Below, piece after piece: positions 22,587 through 33,440 of a DNA stretch of 64,000 nucleotides. Source of the DNA: Rhizodiscina lignyota. Its lineage: Eukaryota > Ascomycota > Dothideomycetes > Aulographales > Rhizodiscinaceae. Within the stretch, counting starts at the first letter, position 1; every line of letters begins with the position of its first letter. The translations under genes and the position numbers were made by a program. The notes below the pieces were generated by a model. It saw only the letters and a list, made by a program, of their open reading frames with translations, was not told where the DNA came from and ran no database searches. The stretch is from the NCBI GenBank assembly GCA_010015805.1, contig ML978128.1, forward strand, positions 1,426,001 through 1,490,000, given 5' to 3'.

Positions 22587-22929
22587 TTATGATGAACTTG
22601 AGCCTGCAGCTTCTGCCATTGCAGCCTCGTTCGCGCTCGCCAGATTTTTGTTCTCGCCCTGTTTGCCAGCCTGCTCTGCATCAGCGCTATTGTCCTGAGA
22701 ACGTAGGATGATGTTGTCGTAATATACTGACCTCCCACTTGGCGAATCGAAGGTCCATTTCCCCTCTCCTCTCTGCTTGCAATCGGAGGTCTTCTTTGAG
22801 GGATCGTCGGACAACGCGGGCTGCTACGGCCAAGTAGCGGTTATAACTGAGTCTACCGTCAGCTTCACCTGAATGGTCAATTGAGGTGCAAACATACGTG
22901 AGGCCTGCGGCTTTCCACGCAGCAACCAT
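22587..22929 (-). CDS. ATP15: Mitochondrial ATP synthase subunit epsilon
   Basis: A tiny three-exon gene, 22929-22898, 22846-22732 and 22670-22587, encoding about 76 residues. Spliced, it begins MVAAWKAAGLTYNRYLAVAA and continues RVVRRSLKEDLRLQAERR, matching the fungal F1 epsilon subunit (Atp15; yeast 62 residues). The N-terminus, as in yeast, lacks a typical presequence. Intron 1 (51 bp, donor GTATGT, acceptor CTCAG) is clear. Intron 2 is placed at 22731-22671 (61 bp, donor GTCAGT, acceptor GAGCAG) because it yields KWEAGKQGE, close to the usual KWENGKQGE. A 37-bp alternative ending at TTCTCAG would add eight residues. The protein is part of the F1 central stalk. It is divergent from TAD3 with 240 bp between the starts. 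Confidence 0.9.
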
Positions 22930-23169
22930 TTTGAATGTGCTTGTGAGGGTCGAATTGAGTTGAATTGAGGTCTGGATGTTGCGCGAAGAGCTCCGAAGCT
23001 GCGGCAAGGTCTGAAGGAGAAGCCACCCAAGTTCCCGGGCTTGGCATGCCTTATGCGGCACAGCAGGGCTGCAATCAATCTCTCCAAAATTTCATCTGCC
23101 ACCAAAATCGACCATGGGATGAGCCAAATTCATGGAGCTGGCCTCCCAGAGGACCCCAGAGGAAATTCT
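22930..23169. promoter_or_regulatory. Compact divergent promoter of ATP15 and TAD3
   Basis: Only 240 bp separate the two start codons, so both core promoters and 5' UTRs must be packed here. No TATA box or named factor site stands out. Confidence 0.55.
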
Positions 23170-24435
23170 ATGCAAAATGTCTCATCACAGCCGAGTTCGT
23201 CAAGAAATGGAAAGCTGGTACATTTGAAGACTCGAGCCGAAATTCTCACCGCACACGACACGGGTAGGATAATGAAGTTGACACTGGGGAGTGATGATAG
23301 CTGAGACAGACATTTAGTAGATGTTTACATCGTAAAGATACCAGTCAAGTCCTCAAACGCCGTCATCAAAATTCTCAAAGATGGCATCCCCGACCCATCA
23401 CCCACCGACCTCCAGCATCTTCGCCGAATAGTGCGGCCAAAATTTCTGCCACCGCATATTCTTGCGCAATTCCCGAATTCCGAGACTGGCCAGGATGTCG
23501 CATTCTTATTCGCCTGTCATACATCCCTAATCCCGCTTTCCGAGCTCCAGAAACTCCTCAACCAGCATGACAGCTCGCCCTTCCATGGCATCGACCGCCC
23601 TCCGCTTATTATCACAATAGCTGTGCCAGCATATGCACCAACTACATCAGTACAGGCTGCCGATTGGACTCAGCGGTATTGGCCAATTAGCTACAAGAAT
23701 ACCAATCCATATGGACCGCATCCAGCCTCTGTTGGCCGCGAGGAAGCAGAATTATACGGAAAGAGCTGCGTTGGAGTGAATGAAAAGATGGAATTGGCAG
23801 AAGATGTGGCTAGACAAGCTGAGGAGATTGGAATCGGAGAACGGACGGGGTGCATCATTGTTGCCCAGTCTCAAGAAGGGTTTGCCTCTGAAGAGACTGT
23901 AGCAGTCGCAGGTGATGCGCGCTGGTGCTCAGAAACTACATCCGAGGCAAAATGTGCCGATTGTCGTGGAGCTGGTAATGTTATGGCGCATGCTGTTTTA
24001 CGCGCGATTGCCATGGTAGCACAAAAGCGTCTCCGGATTGCTACTACACCTGTTGAGAGTAGTGATCGCTCTGCGTCAAGCCAGACAACAGAGAGGACTG
24101 TGTTCCGCGACCATCCAATGACGGCTCTCGAGTCGAAATATTTCGGCCTCGACAATCTCGCGCCCAACGGATATCTCTGTGTCGACCTCGATATCTACAT
24201 AACACACGAGCCTTGTGTCATGTGTGCTATGGCTATCGTCCATTCGCGGTTTTCGCGATGTATATTTGCTAAGCGCATGCCTCTTACCGGAGCTATGACT
24301 GCTGACGAGAAGGGGCTTGGCCATGGTTTGTTCTGGAGGCCTGCGGAGCTCAACTGGAAGTTAATGTGCTGGGAGTGGCAGTGCGACGAGGAAGGTGAAG
24401 AGAAGGACGACATTGACGAGAGATTAAATGTCTGA
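23170..24435 (+). CDS. TAD3: tRNA adenosine-34 deaminase subunit Tad3 (non-catalytic)
   Basis: Tad3 pairs with Tad2 to convert the wobble adenosine of tRNA anticodons to inosine. Two exons are proposed, 23170-23263 and 23318-24435 (403 residues), with a 54-bp intron ending ACATTTAG. An alternative acceptor GCTGAG 12 bp upstream is also in frame. The N-terminal block LKTRAEILTAHDT, then DVYIVKIPVKSSNAVIK, is as expected for the fungal family. The deaminase zinc motif has HAV at about residue 256, where a catalytic subunit has HAE. PCVMC follows at about 330-334 (THEPCVMCAMAIVHSRFSRC). The lost glutamate is normal for Tad3. The C-terminus has GLFWRPAELNWKLMCWEW in place of the human LNHxYxVF-type ending. 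The gene is convergent with ERD2. Confidence 0.92.
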
Positions 24436-24674
24436 ATACATTAAATGCCACACAAATTGCTAGAATACAATCTCTTGATCGCACAGCCTGTGATGAAGGC
24501 GACCCTTGTTGGAAATCGACCGAAACGCCCGCTTCCAAAACCCAAATATCCCAGCGATGCACCCGGCCCCTATCTATGTTACAAGAATTTTGACCATGCG
24601 CCGACAGGCTCATAAGTCGGGAAAGGCTAAAAGGGTGTTGTTCTGTTCGTCGATATCTCGAAGATGTGCATCGC

Positions 24675-25554
24675 TTAAACTGGAAGGTTGAATCTCTTGC
24701 CTTGCAAGACTCTGAAATGACATTAGCTAGTGCGAATAGCGGAAATCCAGCTTCGTGCTTACTTCGTGTAGTAGATATAGAAGAAGTCGGAATACAGGAC
24801 CGTCTGGATGATGCCTGCAACAACTGCAATGGGATCGAAGTAGCTATCGAAGAAGTACCGGTATATCCAGTTGGGGATGTAGAGCGCTCGATATATGCCC
24901 AGCGCAAAGATATAGTGGGTTGTAATGTTCTCTGCTTCGCCTGTCCTTTGCAGCATGAAGAGCTGTGGAAGAATGGCAACAGATTCAAGCCATATTGAGA
25001 ATGCCCAGAGCATCTGATAGCCATGTCAGCCTCGACCCTATTCGATGGACACACCACTAATTCGTACCTCAGCTGGATTGTATCTGTACGGAAACACGAA
25101 TCCCAATATGGCGCTTGCTCCAAGGAGATATTCCACTTTAAAGGTGTCCAAGTTGGGATCGTGCGTCGGCTTATATTCGTTCATCATCAAGTACACAACG
25201 TATGCTGAGGACCCGATGAAGATGATCTTGAAGACTGTATTATAGAGGGAGTCTGGCTTGTAGAATGTCCACAGTAGGTCCACGTATCGCGTAACGTAGA
25301 CGAGGAGGTAGAGGAATTGCGATTTGAAGGAGATGCCCGTCGCGCTCTGTATTCGCATCAACTCATTGCAGAAAGCCTGCGATATAGGGAACATACGCTC
25401 GAAACCTTCATCTTCTGAAGCAGGATCAGGATGGACACCAGATGTGCCAAATCGGCTGTTGAGCGCGTCAGTAGCTGTCATCTCAACGATCTCCTGGCAC
25501 GCCAAGAACGCGCCGCAGAGCTTCTGACGGACCTAATATCCTGAAAATGTTCAT
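24675..25554 (-). CDS. ERD2: ER lumen protein-retaining receptor (H/KDEL receptor)
   Basis: A seven-helix Golgi receptor that returns HDEL/KDEL proteins to the ER. Five exons, 25554-25533, 25455-25397, 25346-25068, 25013-24763 and 24711-24675, give 215 residues, the usual family length. The first two exons are very short. Splicing yields [20 protein letters not shown] and then [20 protein letters not shown]. The later blocks [19 protein letters not shown] and [15 protein letters not shown] complete the canonical C-terminus. Introns are 77, 50, 54 and 51 bp; donors are GTCCGT, GTATGT, GTACGA and GTAAGC. One small oddity is Ala at position 8, where most homologues I recall have Gly. It is convergent with TAD3 and in tandem with the coiled-coil gene upstream. 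Confidence 0.95.
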
Positions 25555-25789
25555 TTTGGCGTTATGAGAAGGATTCCAGAGTTCAAGTAATCGTGCGCAA
25601 AGCTTTGGCGAACAGTGGTGATGAAGTTGTTTTGAGGTAGAGATTGTTCTGTTTAGAAGACACGAATACGTTTCTTGCGCATCCCCAAAACCTCAATTGC
25701 AGACGGAGCTTGCCGTCGGTCCGAACCACCCTTGTTCCAGTAGCGCCATACCCAATCCGTGCTTCACCATGACCAAGAACTGATAAATC

Positions 25790-27039
25790 TCATTTGTTTA
25801 GAGCGCGCTCTGTCCCTGCCTTTTCTCGGAGGCCGATTATAACTTGAGTGACCATCTTGAACATGCTTACTAGCTCCTCATCCTTCTCAGCGCTAGGCAG
25901 AGTGATGGCGATGTGGTCGGTATGCCACCGCCTTAATTCAATCCTCATTAGCTTCCAAACCCGGTTTGGATCGCTTGCATAAGGAGGCGCTTTGCTATAA
26001 AACTCCTTGATGGCATCAACAGTCAAGTCTTTAGAGTTGCCAGACTTGGAAGGCCATGGAATGCATTTCTTGCTTCTCTTGGACAGATCATGTTCGTCTT
26101 CGAGAGGTTATTAGTACTAGTGCCTTGAGAGACTAATGCGGCTTTTACGGAAGACTCACTTTCGAACGCATCCCATGCTTTAAGATATCTTTCCCATGCC
26201 TCTTCCCACTCCTGCTGCTCATGCTTTAACCGCTCCTCACGTTCTCTCCGCATCCTTTCGGCTCGCTGCCGCGCTCGCTCATTGAACTCTTCCTGTTCGC
26301 GTTGTTTCTTGGCCTTTTCCTCTTCTGCTTTCTCTTTGCGTGCCTTCTCTTTCCTTGCCTCCTCTTTCCTGGCTCTTTCGTTTTCTTCTTCTTCTCTTGT
26401 GCGCTCCTCTGCAGTGTGCTCTTCTCTGCTACTCTGCTTGGATTCAGGCTGGGTTTTTGGCATATCTTCGCTCCCCCTTGGGTCATATTGCATTTTGGCG
26501 CTAGAAGTCCTATTCTCTGGTGATGTTCGTGTTCCAGCAAAAGCGTCTGATGTACTTGGACTCTGCTTCTGCCGCTGTGCGTACCATGCCATAAACTCGG
26601 AGAAAAGATCTGCGTCGATTTCCGGGGAGCATTCATTTTTCGAACGACTTCCGAATGATTTAGATGTAGGCTCTGGGTATTTTGTCCCTCTTGCATGGAT
26701 CGCCGGGAACTTCGATTCGACCTTTCGTTCCCAGTCCATAGCCACGCTGCTCTGCTGATCTTGATGGTAGCGGAGGCACAACAATTTCCCAGCCAGTCTG
26801 TGGAGCAATGGTTTTACGTCAGATGCAGAAGGATCCAGCGCTGAGAGCTCGTTGAGAATATTCCGAGCATCGGATCTGTTATATTGATTGATCGGATTTC
26901 GGCAACGCCGCTTCATCGAGGGGGCGTATCCCACGCATGTCCAGTTGTCGCATCGATCAGGGTTCCTGATTTGAAGGAGATTTTCAGGATCCCGTTGAAC
27001 TGATGGTTTACGAAAATAAGAACCCGAGTGGATACCCAT
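25790..27039 (-). CDS. Conserved-looking fungal coiled-coil protein of unknown function
   Basis: Two exons, 27039-26160 and 26097-25790, encode 395 residues. The 62-bp intron has donor GTGAGT, a near-perfect branch point (TACTAATAAC) and acceptor CGAAG. Residues 1-110 contain four cysteines and a helical LLHRLAGKLLCLRYHQDQ block. A long Glu/Arg/Lys-rich stretch (about 190-290; EEE, ARKEKARKEKAEEE repeats) predicts a single continuous charged helix or coiled coil. The spliced C-terminus, CIPWPSKSGNSKDL then DAIKEFYSKAPPYASDPNR and a Leu/Arg-rich helical end, looks like a compact folded domain. I believe this architecture recurs in uncharacterised fungal proteins, but I cannot name a function. 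Its upstream region holds a 16-bp palindromic E-box. Confidence 0.75.
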
Positions 27040-27672
27040 GGCTGCGAAAAGAAGTGCCAATTAACAAAGCTTCAGCTAGAACGCGGGAAATTGCGTCGGT
27101 GAAAAGGTGATTGCGACTTTCTACGGATACACTTGACAGACGCTATCCTTATACTTACGACTTGTTCACAGCAAGATGTCGTCTCCATCGTGGCATGAAT
27201 GGTAGCGCACAGCCTCATTGCTTCACCTCGTCCGACAAATCCCGCACATTGGCTGAATGACGACACACTGGTAGAATGAGCCCGAAAACACCCCTGCAAG
27301 AAGGCGAAGCACGAATGCGACATTTTCCCTAAGAGTCGGGTGTACATGCGATTACGAACATTCGCTTGGAAAGGGAATGATTGGAGAGGAAGGAGTGTTA
27401 TGAAAGTGGCGCACATACTCGAGTATTCGCGACCTTTCTAATGCAGGGGATGAAACTCACAAAGCCTCCACGATGCAAGTGCTTCTTTTAGAATGGCAGG
27501 TGTTTACTTGAAATGACAGATGATAGGCTGGCAAAACGTAGGTGGTAGGGATTGAGCGCCACTACGGCACAGTCACCCCTTTGCTACATCACGTGATGTA
27601 TGGGAATGTCCCGGGTTTTGGTGTCCAGCGCCCACTCTGATTGCTTCCCCGCATATCCCAAGAATAGTACAC
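27040..27672. other. Intergenic region with E-box palindrome
   Basis: The 633 bp between the coiled-coil gene start and the S10 peptidase stop carry the promoter of the former. A minus-strand frame of 114 codons (27072-27416) shows no domain, so I treat it as chance. The palindrome at 27585-27600 is the only distinctive site. Confidence 0.5.
27585..27600. promoter_or_regulatory. 16-bp perfect palindrome with CACGTG core
   Basis: TACATCACGTGATGTA is identical to its reverse complement and centres on TCACGTGA, the preferred site of Cbf1-type bHLH factors. It lies about 545 bp upstream of the coiled-coil gene. Binding is inferred. Confidence 0.45.
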
Positions 27673-29478
27673 TCACAGCTCGTCAATTCTTCCCAAAACC
27701 CATTGGAGGTGCCTGTAGCTGACTCTCGGCTGGAACTGAGGCTCCATATGCCCAGAAAGGAGTGTTTCGGCGAACATCAAGCCTCTCTCAAAGTGTTGGA
27801 CGCCCATGATGCCTTGGGGATTATCCATGCCTCCAAATCCGTTCTTTTCAAACGTGGACTGATACTGCAAGTCTGGTAGACGGATGTCGATTGGCTTGCT
27901 CGGCCTCTCCTTGAAGCCCATCGTACCTCCCCAGGTCATGTTCTGGATCGAGATGAGGGTGCCGTTCGTGATGATGTCGTAGTCCAGAGCTCCATTCGCA
28001 ATCAAAACACGATTTGTGCTTTCGATCAAGCGCGGCAGCACCGACTGGATAGGGTCGGGGCTCAGGTCTCCTTCATCTTCAGGCCCGCCGTCACCGAGGA
28101 AGATTGGCGAGAGGCTACAGTCAAGCCAGCTGACGTCCATCGGAGCATGCATTGCCTTTTTGACATCTGTGCGATTAAAATATATTGGAAGCCCAGCATA
28201 ACTGTATTGTAAATCAGTCGGCCATCCAAGTGGGTCGCTTAACAATGGGCATTGCAGATTCGGCTCGTACACGTTGAAGCAAGGGTTGGTATGAAAAGCC
28301 TCGTTATGTGCAAGAGTCCACAGGTCACAATCTGCCTGTGATGTGAAGTTAAAATAAGCAGGCGCCTGCATGCCTGACGCCGGGAAGGTAAGATACTGCT
28401 CACGATAAGCAGCGTAGCCACATCGTTTGTCCTGGACGTCAAGGTGCTTGAGGAAGGTATCGTTGAAGCCAAGGATATTGTTGTTCTGTTGAATCCACGG
28501 TACTGCGATTGCCTGCTCTTGAGTATAGATCCACGATCCGATGCACGGGTCGTACATCAAAGCCCCTGTAGATTCATTAGATCTTGGTATACGGTGGTTG
28601 GAAATAAACTCGAACCTGAGACATTGAAATGCTCCGGATCATTGCGGCTCATCATTTCTTCGGCAAAGTAAGGGACGTAGATTCCCGCGTACGACTCCCC
28701 CGTGACGTATATTTTGTACTTTGAAATGCCGAAGATCTTTTGAAAGTTGAGAAAGAAATCAACAAAGTCCTTTGCAATGTCGGCTTCAGAAGTGGCTTGA
28801 ACTTCGCCAGTGGAGAAGCCAACTCCAACCGGCTGCTCGACCCTGTAATCTATCGTGAGACTGCCGGAAAGAGCAGCTACGATGTATGCTGAGGACGAAC
28901 CATAGCATGTTTGTTAAGTTGACCCAAGAGTAGGGGTTGATTGTTGGTGAATATTGACCCCATGTCCATATGAACAAGCCGTTCTCTTGCAGAAATCCTT
29001 CTAACGAGCTACAACCTTCGAATCATAAGCTTAATTGTCCTCTGGAGCCGTCATGTCGATCATACCAGGGCCACCATTCAACCAAATAGTGATCTCATCG
29101 ACCGGTGGACCGACAGTTGGTTGGAACACAAAAAACAGAGATCTCGATTTGTTCTTCATGTCAATCGGAATTACTCCAGAGTACATCTCCCCAATGTCGA
29201 ATGGAACATCCGGAAGCCTCTCAACGCGATACGCTGTCACATGTCAAGCAGGAGCCCCAGTGAGGTGAGAGTGAACAGCACATACGAGCTGTATCATCGT
29301 TTAAATATCGAAACTCTGTCCGATTCGCTCGAGTTTCGAGTCTGGGTTCGTTCAACTGATTGACAAAAGCTTCCGTAAACCCTTTCCGGCGACTTCTCTC
29401 GTGCATTCTACCGGCAGAAGCGATCGAGCAAAGAAAACTTGCCACGACAATCGCTTTACAAACGAACTTTGCAGCCAT
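27673..29478 (-). CDS. Secreted serine carboxypeptidase, peptidase family S10
   Basis: Five exons, 29478-29286, 29233-29066, 29015-28901, 28842-28616 and 28565-27673, encode 531 residues. All four introns (50-58 bp) keep frame; intron 3 uses donor GTTCGT and restores [12 protein letters not shown] signal peptide ([20 protein letters not shown]) starts the protein. The substrate-binding motif [13 protein letters not shown] is rebuilt across intron 2. The catalytic triad is visible as Ser at about 209 (GESYAG), Asp at about 429 (NGALDYD) and His at about 507 ([10 protein letters not shown]). Several NxT/S sequons and multiple cysteines fit an extracellular or vacuolar glycoprotein. It removes C-terminal residues from peptides; specificity is not readable. 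It sits next to other accessory-type genes but shares no obvious regulation with them. Confidence 0.94.
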
Positions 29479-31249
29479 ATTGTGCTGGTGTGGTTGTTTG
29501 CTCCAATGTACAGATTGAACAACATCCAATCTCTTGCGGAGTCGTACGAATGGAAGGCGGGGATTTAGTTGGGAGAGCGGCTCTCCCTTGGAATGCGGAT
29601 TGACCCATAGCGACTGTAGTCGGCTCTAGGACCATGTTTGTTTCTGCCGGCATTGTGAGTTCCTGGTCTCCAGCTTCCTTCAACGTCATAGCGTGCAGGA
29701 ATAGATAAGGACATGGGAATATGAACATCTGATCTCGCGAGATCAGAGCATGATATTAATACAGTAATCTGTACGTACCTGCCTCATAATTCCAGATCAC
29801 CAGCTCCTCAACTCGTCCAACCACGCTATATGTCATAGGATATCGCACTTTATGGATAGCTCGAAAAGCGCATGAAGAAAGCTATGTTCCAACCCGGTCC
29901 GGCTCCTTCAATGACAATCCCCGCTTTATCGGCGATATCGCGATGGTCAGTGCGAGAATCCGCAAGGGGTGACTGATACTCCGTAGTATGGATTAATACT
30001 TCATTCTAGTTCTGCAGGAGGAAAACAGAAGTCAAGAGGAAGAAGATATTGGAAAGAGATTCATAGGGTAAGAATAATATGTACAGTCTCTGTTTGACTT
30101 TTTTGGTTATTGGAATCAAGACCTACGCTAATCCGTATTCAGCTTAGCTCCGGTGCTAATGAAGGCCGCGAATTTGCAGAGCGATTAATGCAGTTCGACG
30201 ACATAATTGTAAGAAAAAAGCTGCCTCAGTCCGGTAGCCCCTTTACCGAAACACTCAGTCTGTCGTGAGTTGAAACGGAGGACATTCGCCAGTTGCCGTT
30301 CAACCACGATAAGGGAATGTCTTCCTGCTCCTCTCTAGTCATGTCCGACTTGATGAGGTCAGGAGATCATTCACAAACGAACACGCTGAGAAGACACGAA
30401 AGAAGATCAAGCTGACCACGGAACTGAATTCAATGCCAGACTATCTGCGAGTATTGTCTTGGCAGCTTATTGACACGGTCGCCGATGTTTGCCAGGAGAC
30501 TTTCATGTCTTGTTCTTTCAGGCTTCTGAGCTGCGCTTTCCTGAATAAATTCTACTATTTTCGATTTCTATCCACTAGATCTTCAGGATAATTAACCTGC
30601 TTTCTTTGCCGGCCATCGTTGTTGCAAAATCATATGACGTTTCCGATATATCTTAAGTGACTTGGATCGACACGATTACAACTCTCTCGTTCCCTAGCAA
30701 AAGTCCGCTATCCAAAGGCGGCAGCCCCGGATTTCCGCTGCATAACGTTAATGTTGCCTATAATGTATACTTCTTAGCGGGTAAAGTATAGATGACAGCC
30801 AAGTCTCCGCCCCTTTACTTTAATACGCACCCGGCAACGATCAGCAGAGATCATATTAATTATACAGCCTGTCTTCCCCTCCGGTGTTTATGTCGGCCTC
30901 GAACAATCCTCCGGACAGAACACTCCCACGTGATTATGGCATCGACTTGGCCGATATCGCTCTCCTCGACTATTTTCATGGCAACGACAATCCTTGCTTG
31001 CTCTTTCGCAACAGGTAGAGGCAATATCTCAGGATATGGTAAGAAATTGGTGCTTCGCACTTGGTGGAGACGACGGCACTTCGAGTAGACTACTTTGCCG
31101 CTCCAGAAGTTGATGAGTTGGGTATATAAAGGGTCGTGGCATCTTGCCTGGAAGCTCAGTCAACAGCATCTTCAATCCGACTACTGCATCTCACGACACA
31201 ATTCGGTCTTCAAGTAAATTGTGATTCTTAACTCTTCCCTGCTTTCAGA
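29479..31249. other. Intergenic region between the S10 peptidase and the cysteine-rich protein
   Basis: About 1.8 kb of divergent upstream DNA. No gene recognised; short frames lack motifs. The TATA box at 31123-31130 belongs to the plus-strand gene. Confidence 0.5.
31123..31130 (+). promoter_or_regulatory. TATA box of the cysteine-rich protein gene
   Basis: A consensus TATATAAA lies 120 bp upstream of the ATG, with a pyrimidine- and A-rich leader after it. This fits a strongly regulated gene. Confidence 0.6.
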
Positions 31250-31583
31250 ATGCGCTTCTCTATCTTCGTCACTGCGGCCTTTGGCATTGGGGCTCTAGCC
31301 CAATCCCTTCCTGGAAATTGCGCGAGTGGCAATCAATGCTGCGTGTTTAACGGAGGCGAATGCGTGAGTTGCGTAAGTGGTTCTTTCGAGCAGCAGAATG
31401 GCCGGGTCTGTTACTAAGGTATCGAATAGTCATGCACATGCAACGAAGGAGACTCCTGCACCGTGGTACGTCTCGTGTTGATGAGCCCGACGTTACAGTG
31501 GCTATATTGAAGCACCCCAACACTGTCTTATAATTGCTGTCCAGTTTTCCGCTCTTCCGACCGATGGTTGTATCTGTGATTGA
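31250..31583 (+). CDS. Small secreted cysteine-rich protein (candidate effector or antimicrobial-like peptide)
   Basis: Three exons, 31250-31372, 31430-31465 and 31545-31583, encode only 65 residues. The signal peptide is MRFSIFVTAAFGIGALAQ. The roughly 47-residue mature peptide has ten cysteines, including adjacent CC and a CSCTC cluster, and ends DGCICD. An even cysteine count suggests up to five disulphides. Intron 1 (57 bp, donor GTAAGT, acceptor AATAG) and intron 2 (79 bp, donor GTACGT, acceptor GTCCAG) keep frame. A second in-frame donor (GTGAGT at 31364) would delete three residues, including one cysteine. A TATATAAA box lies 120 bp upstream. I recognise no named family (not a hydrophobin: the spacing differs). 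A secreted effector, defensin-like or cell-wall role is inference from size, signal and cysteines. Confidence 0.75.
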
Positions 31584-31940
31584 GCGAGGCCGTAAGTGAC
31601 GCGTCCTGCTACTCGATTACCAGGAAACAAGGCTCACGTCCCAGTACAAAGGATCTCCGAAGGGAATATGAGTGGTTTACTACAGATTCTGGAGGATTGT
31701 CCTTTGCCTGACGTTCGCTGATTGAAAGGAATATGCGCTGAGATACTCTCACTCATTTACACTGCTGGAGAAACAGCTCAAATACAGAAATTCCGAGTCT
31801 GTTGCGCCGGTCCAAACATGGCGATCCGCTCTGATGAAATCGTGTGTATGATGTGATTTGTGTTTGCTACTGAGACAGACGTGAAAACGCTGTGGGACTG
31901 ACCTGCTAAATGCCAGAGCCCTCACCTCCTTGTAGATAGG
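31584..31940. other. Convergent intergenic region
   Basis: The 357 bp between the cysteine-rich protein stop and the transporter stop on the other strand. No feature beyond two expected 3' ends was seen. Confidence 0.5.
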
Positions 31941-33440
31941 TCAGATCCAAATTGGTTCTCGTCTCGTCCTGACCATGAGTACCCAGAGAGCCACCAGTGT
32001 GCCTGTCCCAAGAAGTAAGAGCAGCCCGCTCCAGAGCTGGACCGAGAGGTAGTTCAGCCCGCCGCTGGAGCCATTGCCGACTCGGATTAGTGCTCCTGCA
32101 ATAGGACTACCAACGAGAAAGGCGATTCCAGAACACAACCAACTCATTCCCATCCATGTCCCGAGCAAGTTCGGTGCTTTGCAAATCCGAGGGAAGACGG
32201 TTGGCGGTAGGGCAACTAACGCTCCAGAGAAGAACCCTACTTTGCCATTAGTCTATCACTGTGTCCGACGGAAAGATGACGACCCACCATAAAGGCCACA
32301 GAACGCAAAAAAGGCTGCGACAGAGGATATACGGATCCAGCAGAGACATAAAACGCCCGATAGAGCTCCGCAAGCAATCCATGGCATCATCGAACCCATC
32401 TTCTGGGCAGCCAGTGCGGCTCCAAGTCTACCGAAAATTGAGGTTGCTGATGACACTGCAAGAGCCCAAAAGCTCAGTGATCGAGAAGTTCCGAGAACAA
32501 TCTGCGCAAACGAAGGCATGAAGAAGAATGGAACCAGGTAGCCAAGGAAGATGAAGAAGGACGCCAGCGAATATACGAGAAATGGGCCATCTTTTAGTGC
32601 GTTCACGTCGAATATCTTGCGTGTCGTTTGCGATCTTTTTTGGCCGGAGGTACTGATCAAAAGCGCCGGAATTGAGAGACCGAACACTACTAATGCCATG
32701 AAGGCCAGAACCCTTACTGTCCAGGCAAAGCCCACCCGCGGAAGTAGCGACTGGAATGCGGCAGTATAGATTACGCCGCCTTTCAAGTTGTCAGTACCGG
32801 GAAACGCCACCTTGGATTCTCACGTACCGATACCGATGCCGCATGTTACAATGCCAGAAGCAATTGCGCGACGCCTTTTGAACGACCCGCTGATCAATGC
32901 TAATGAAGGGATGTATAGTAGCCCTCCGCCAATTCCGATGCAAACGCCCTGGCTCAGAAATATCTGGTAGTACTGCGATGATAGACTCAGGGTGAAAAGG
33001 CCGAGGAGGACAAGGAATGCGCCGGACAGTAGCATGAATCTGAATGCCCCAAGGTCATAAAGGGGACCGGCAAGAACGCCAACAATGCTTAATAGCGCTG
33101 ACTGGATGGTGCCGATCCAGGAGATTGAGGACTCGGACTCGGACGGCAGGTAGGATAATTGGTAGAAGCTTTGGAAAATACCAAATATGAAAGTGAAGCC
33201 CCTGAGAACATCACATTGTCAGTTCTGAATGTTTGACGATGGCAAGATGGCCTACCAGATATTCACGAATATCATGAAGCTGCCAAAGACCTGGAGCCAT
33301 GCGCGCCTCCCGCCGTCGACTTCATACGTGGAAGTTGGACGCTCAACAGTAGCAGATGGATGAGAATCCAGGGCACCTTCAGCCGTCTGATTGTGCTCGA
33401 AGCTTTGAAGGGCTAAGTCTGTTCCGCTCGCATGCCGCAT
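31941..33440 (-). CDS. MFS monocarboxylate-type transporter
   Basis: Four exons, 33440-33256, 33201-32828, 32779-32288 and 32236-31941, encode 448 residues. Introns of 54, 48 and 51 bp (donors GTAGGC, GTACGT, GTGGGT) keep frame; the ATG chosen gives MRHASGTDLALQSF. After a hydrophilic N-terminus of about 45 residues come twelve helices. The fungal monocarboxylate-porter signature is present: GGRRAWLQVFGSFMIF, FGIFQSFYQ, then SESSISWIGTIQSALL. LLYIPSLALISGSFKRRRAIA and GIGIGGVIYTAAFQSLLPRVG follow later. The substrate is unknown; most fungal members of this family are not proven lactate or pyruvate carriers, and some lie in metabolite clusters. The next gene upstream on the same strand is an FAD monooxygenase. 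Confidence 0.9.

Noticed and set aside
25038-25505. Long unspliced reading of the ERD2 5' region as an alternative N-terminus
   Set aside because: The two-short-exon model restores the canonical MNIFRIL...ISFKSQ start, while the unspliced frame has no ATG at a sensible place and no family match.
27072-27416. 114-codon minus-strand frame
   Set aside because: No domain, no signal, no splice partner; it lies in the promoter of the coiled-coil gene.
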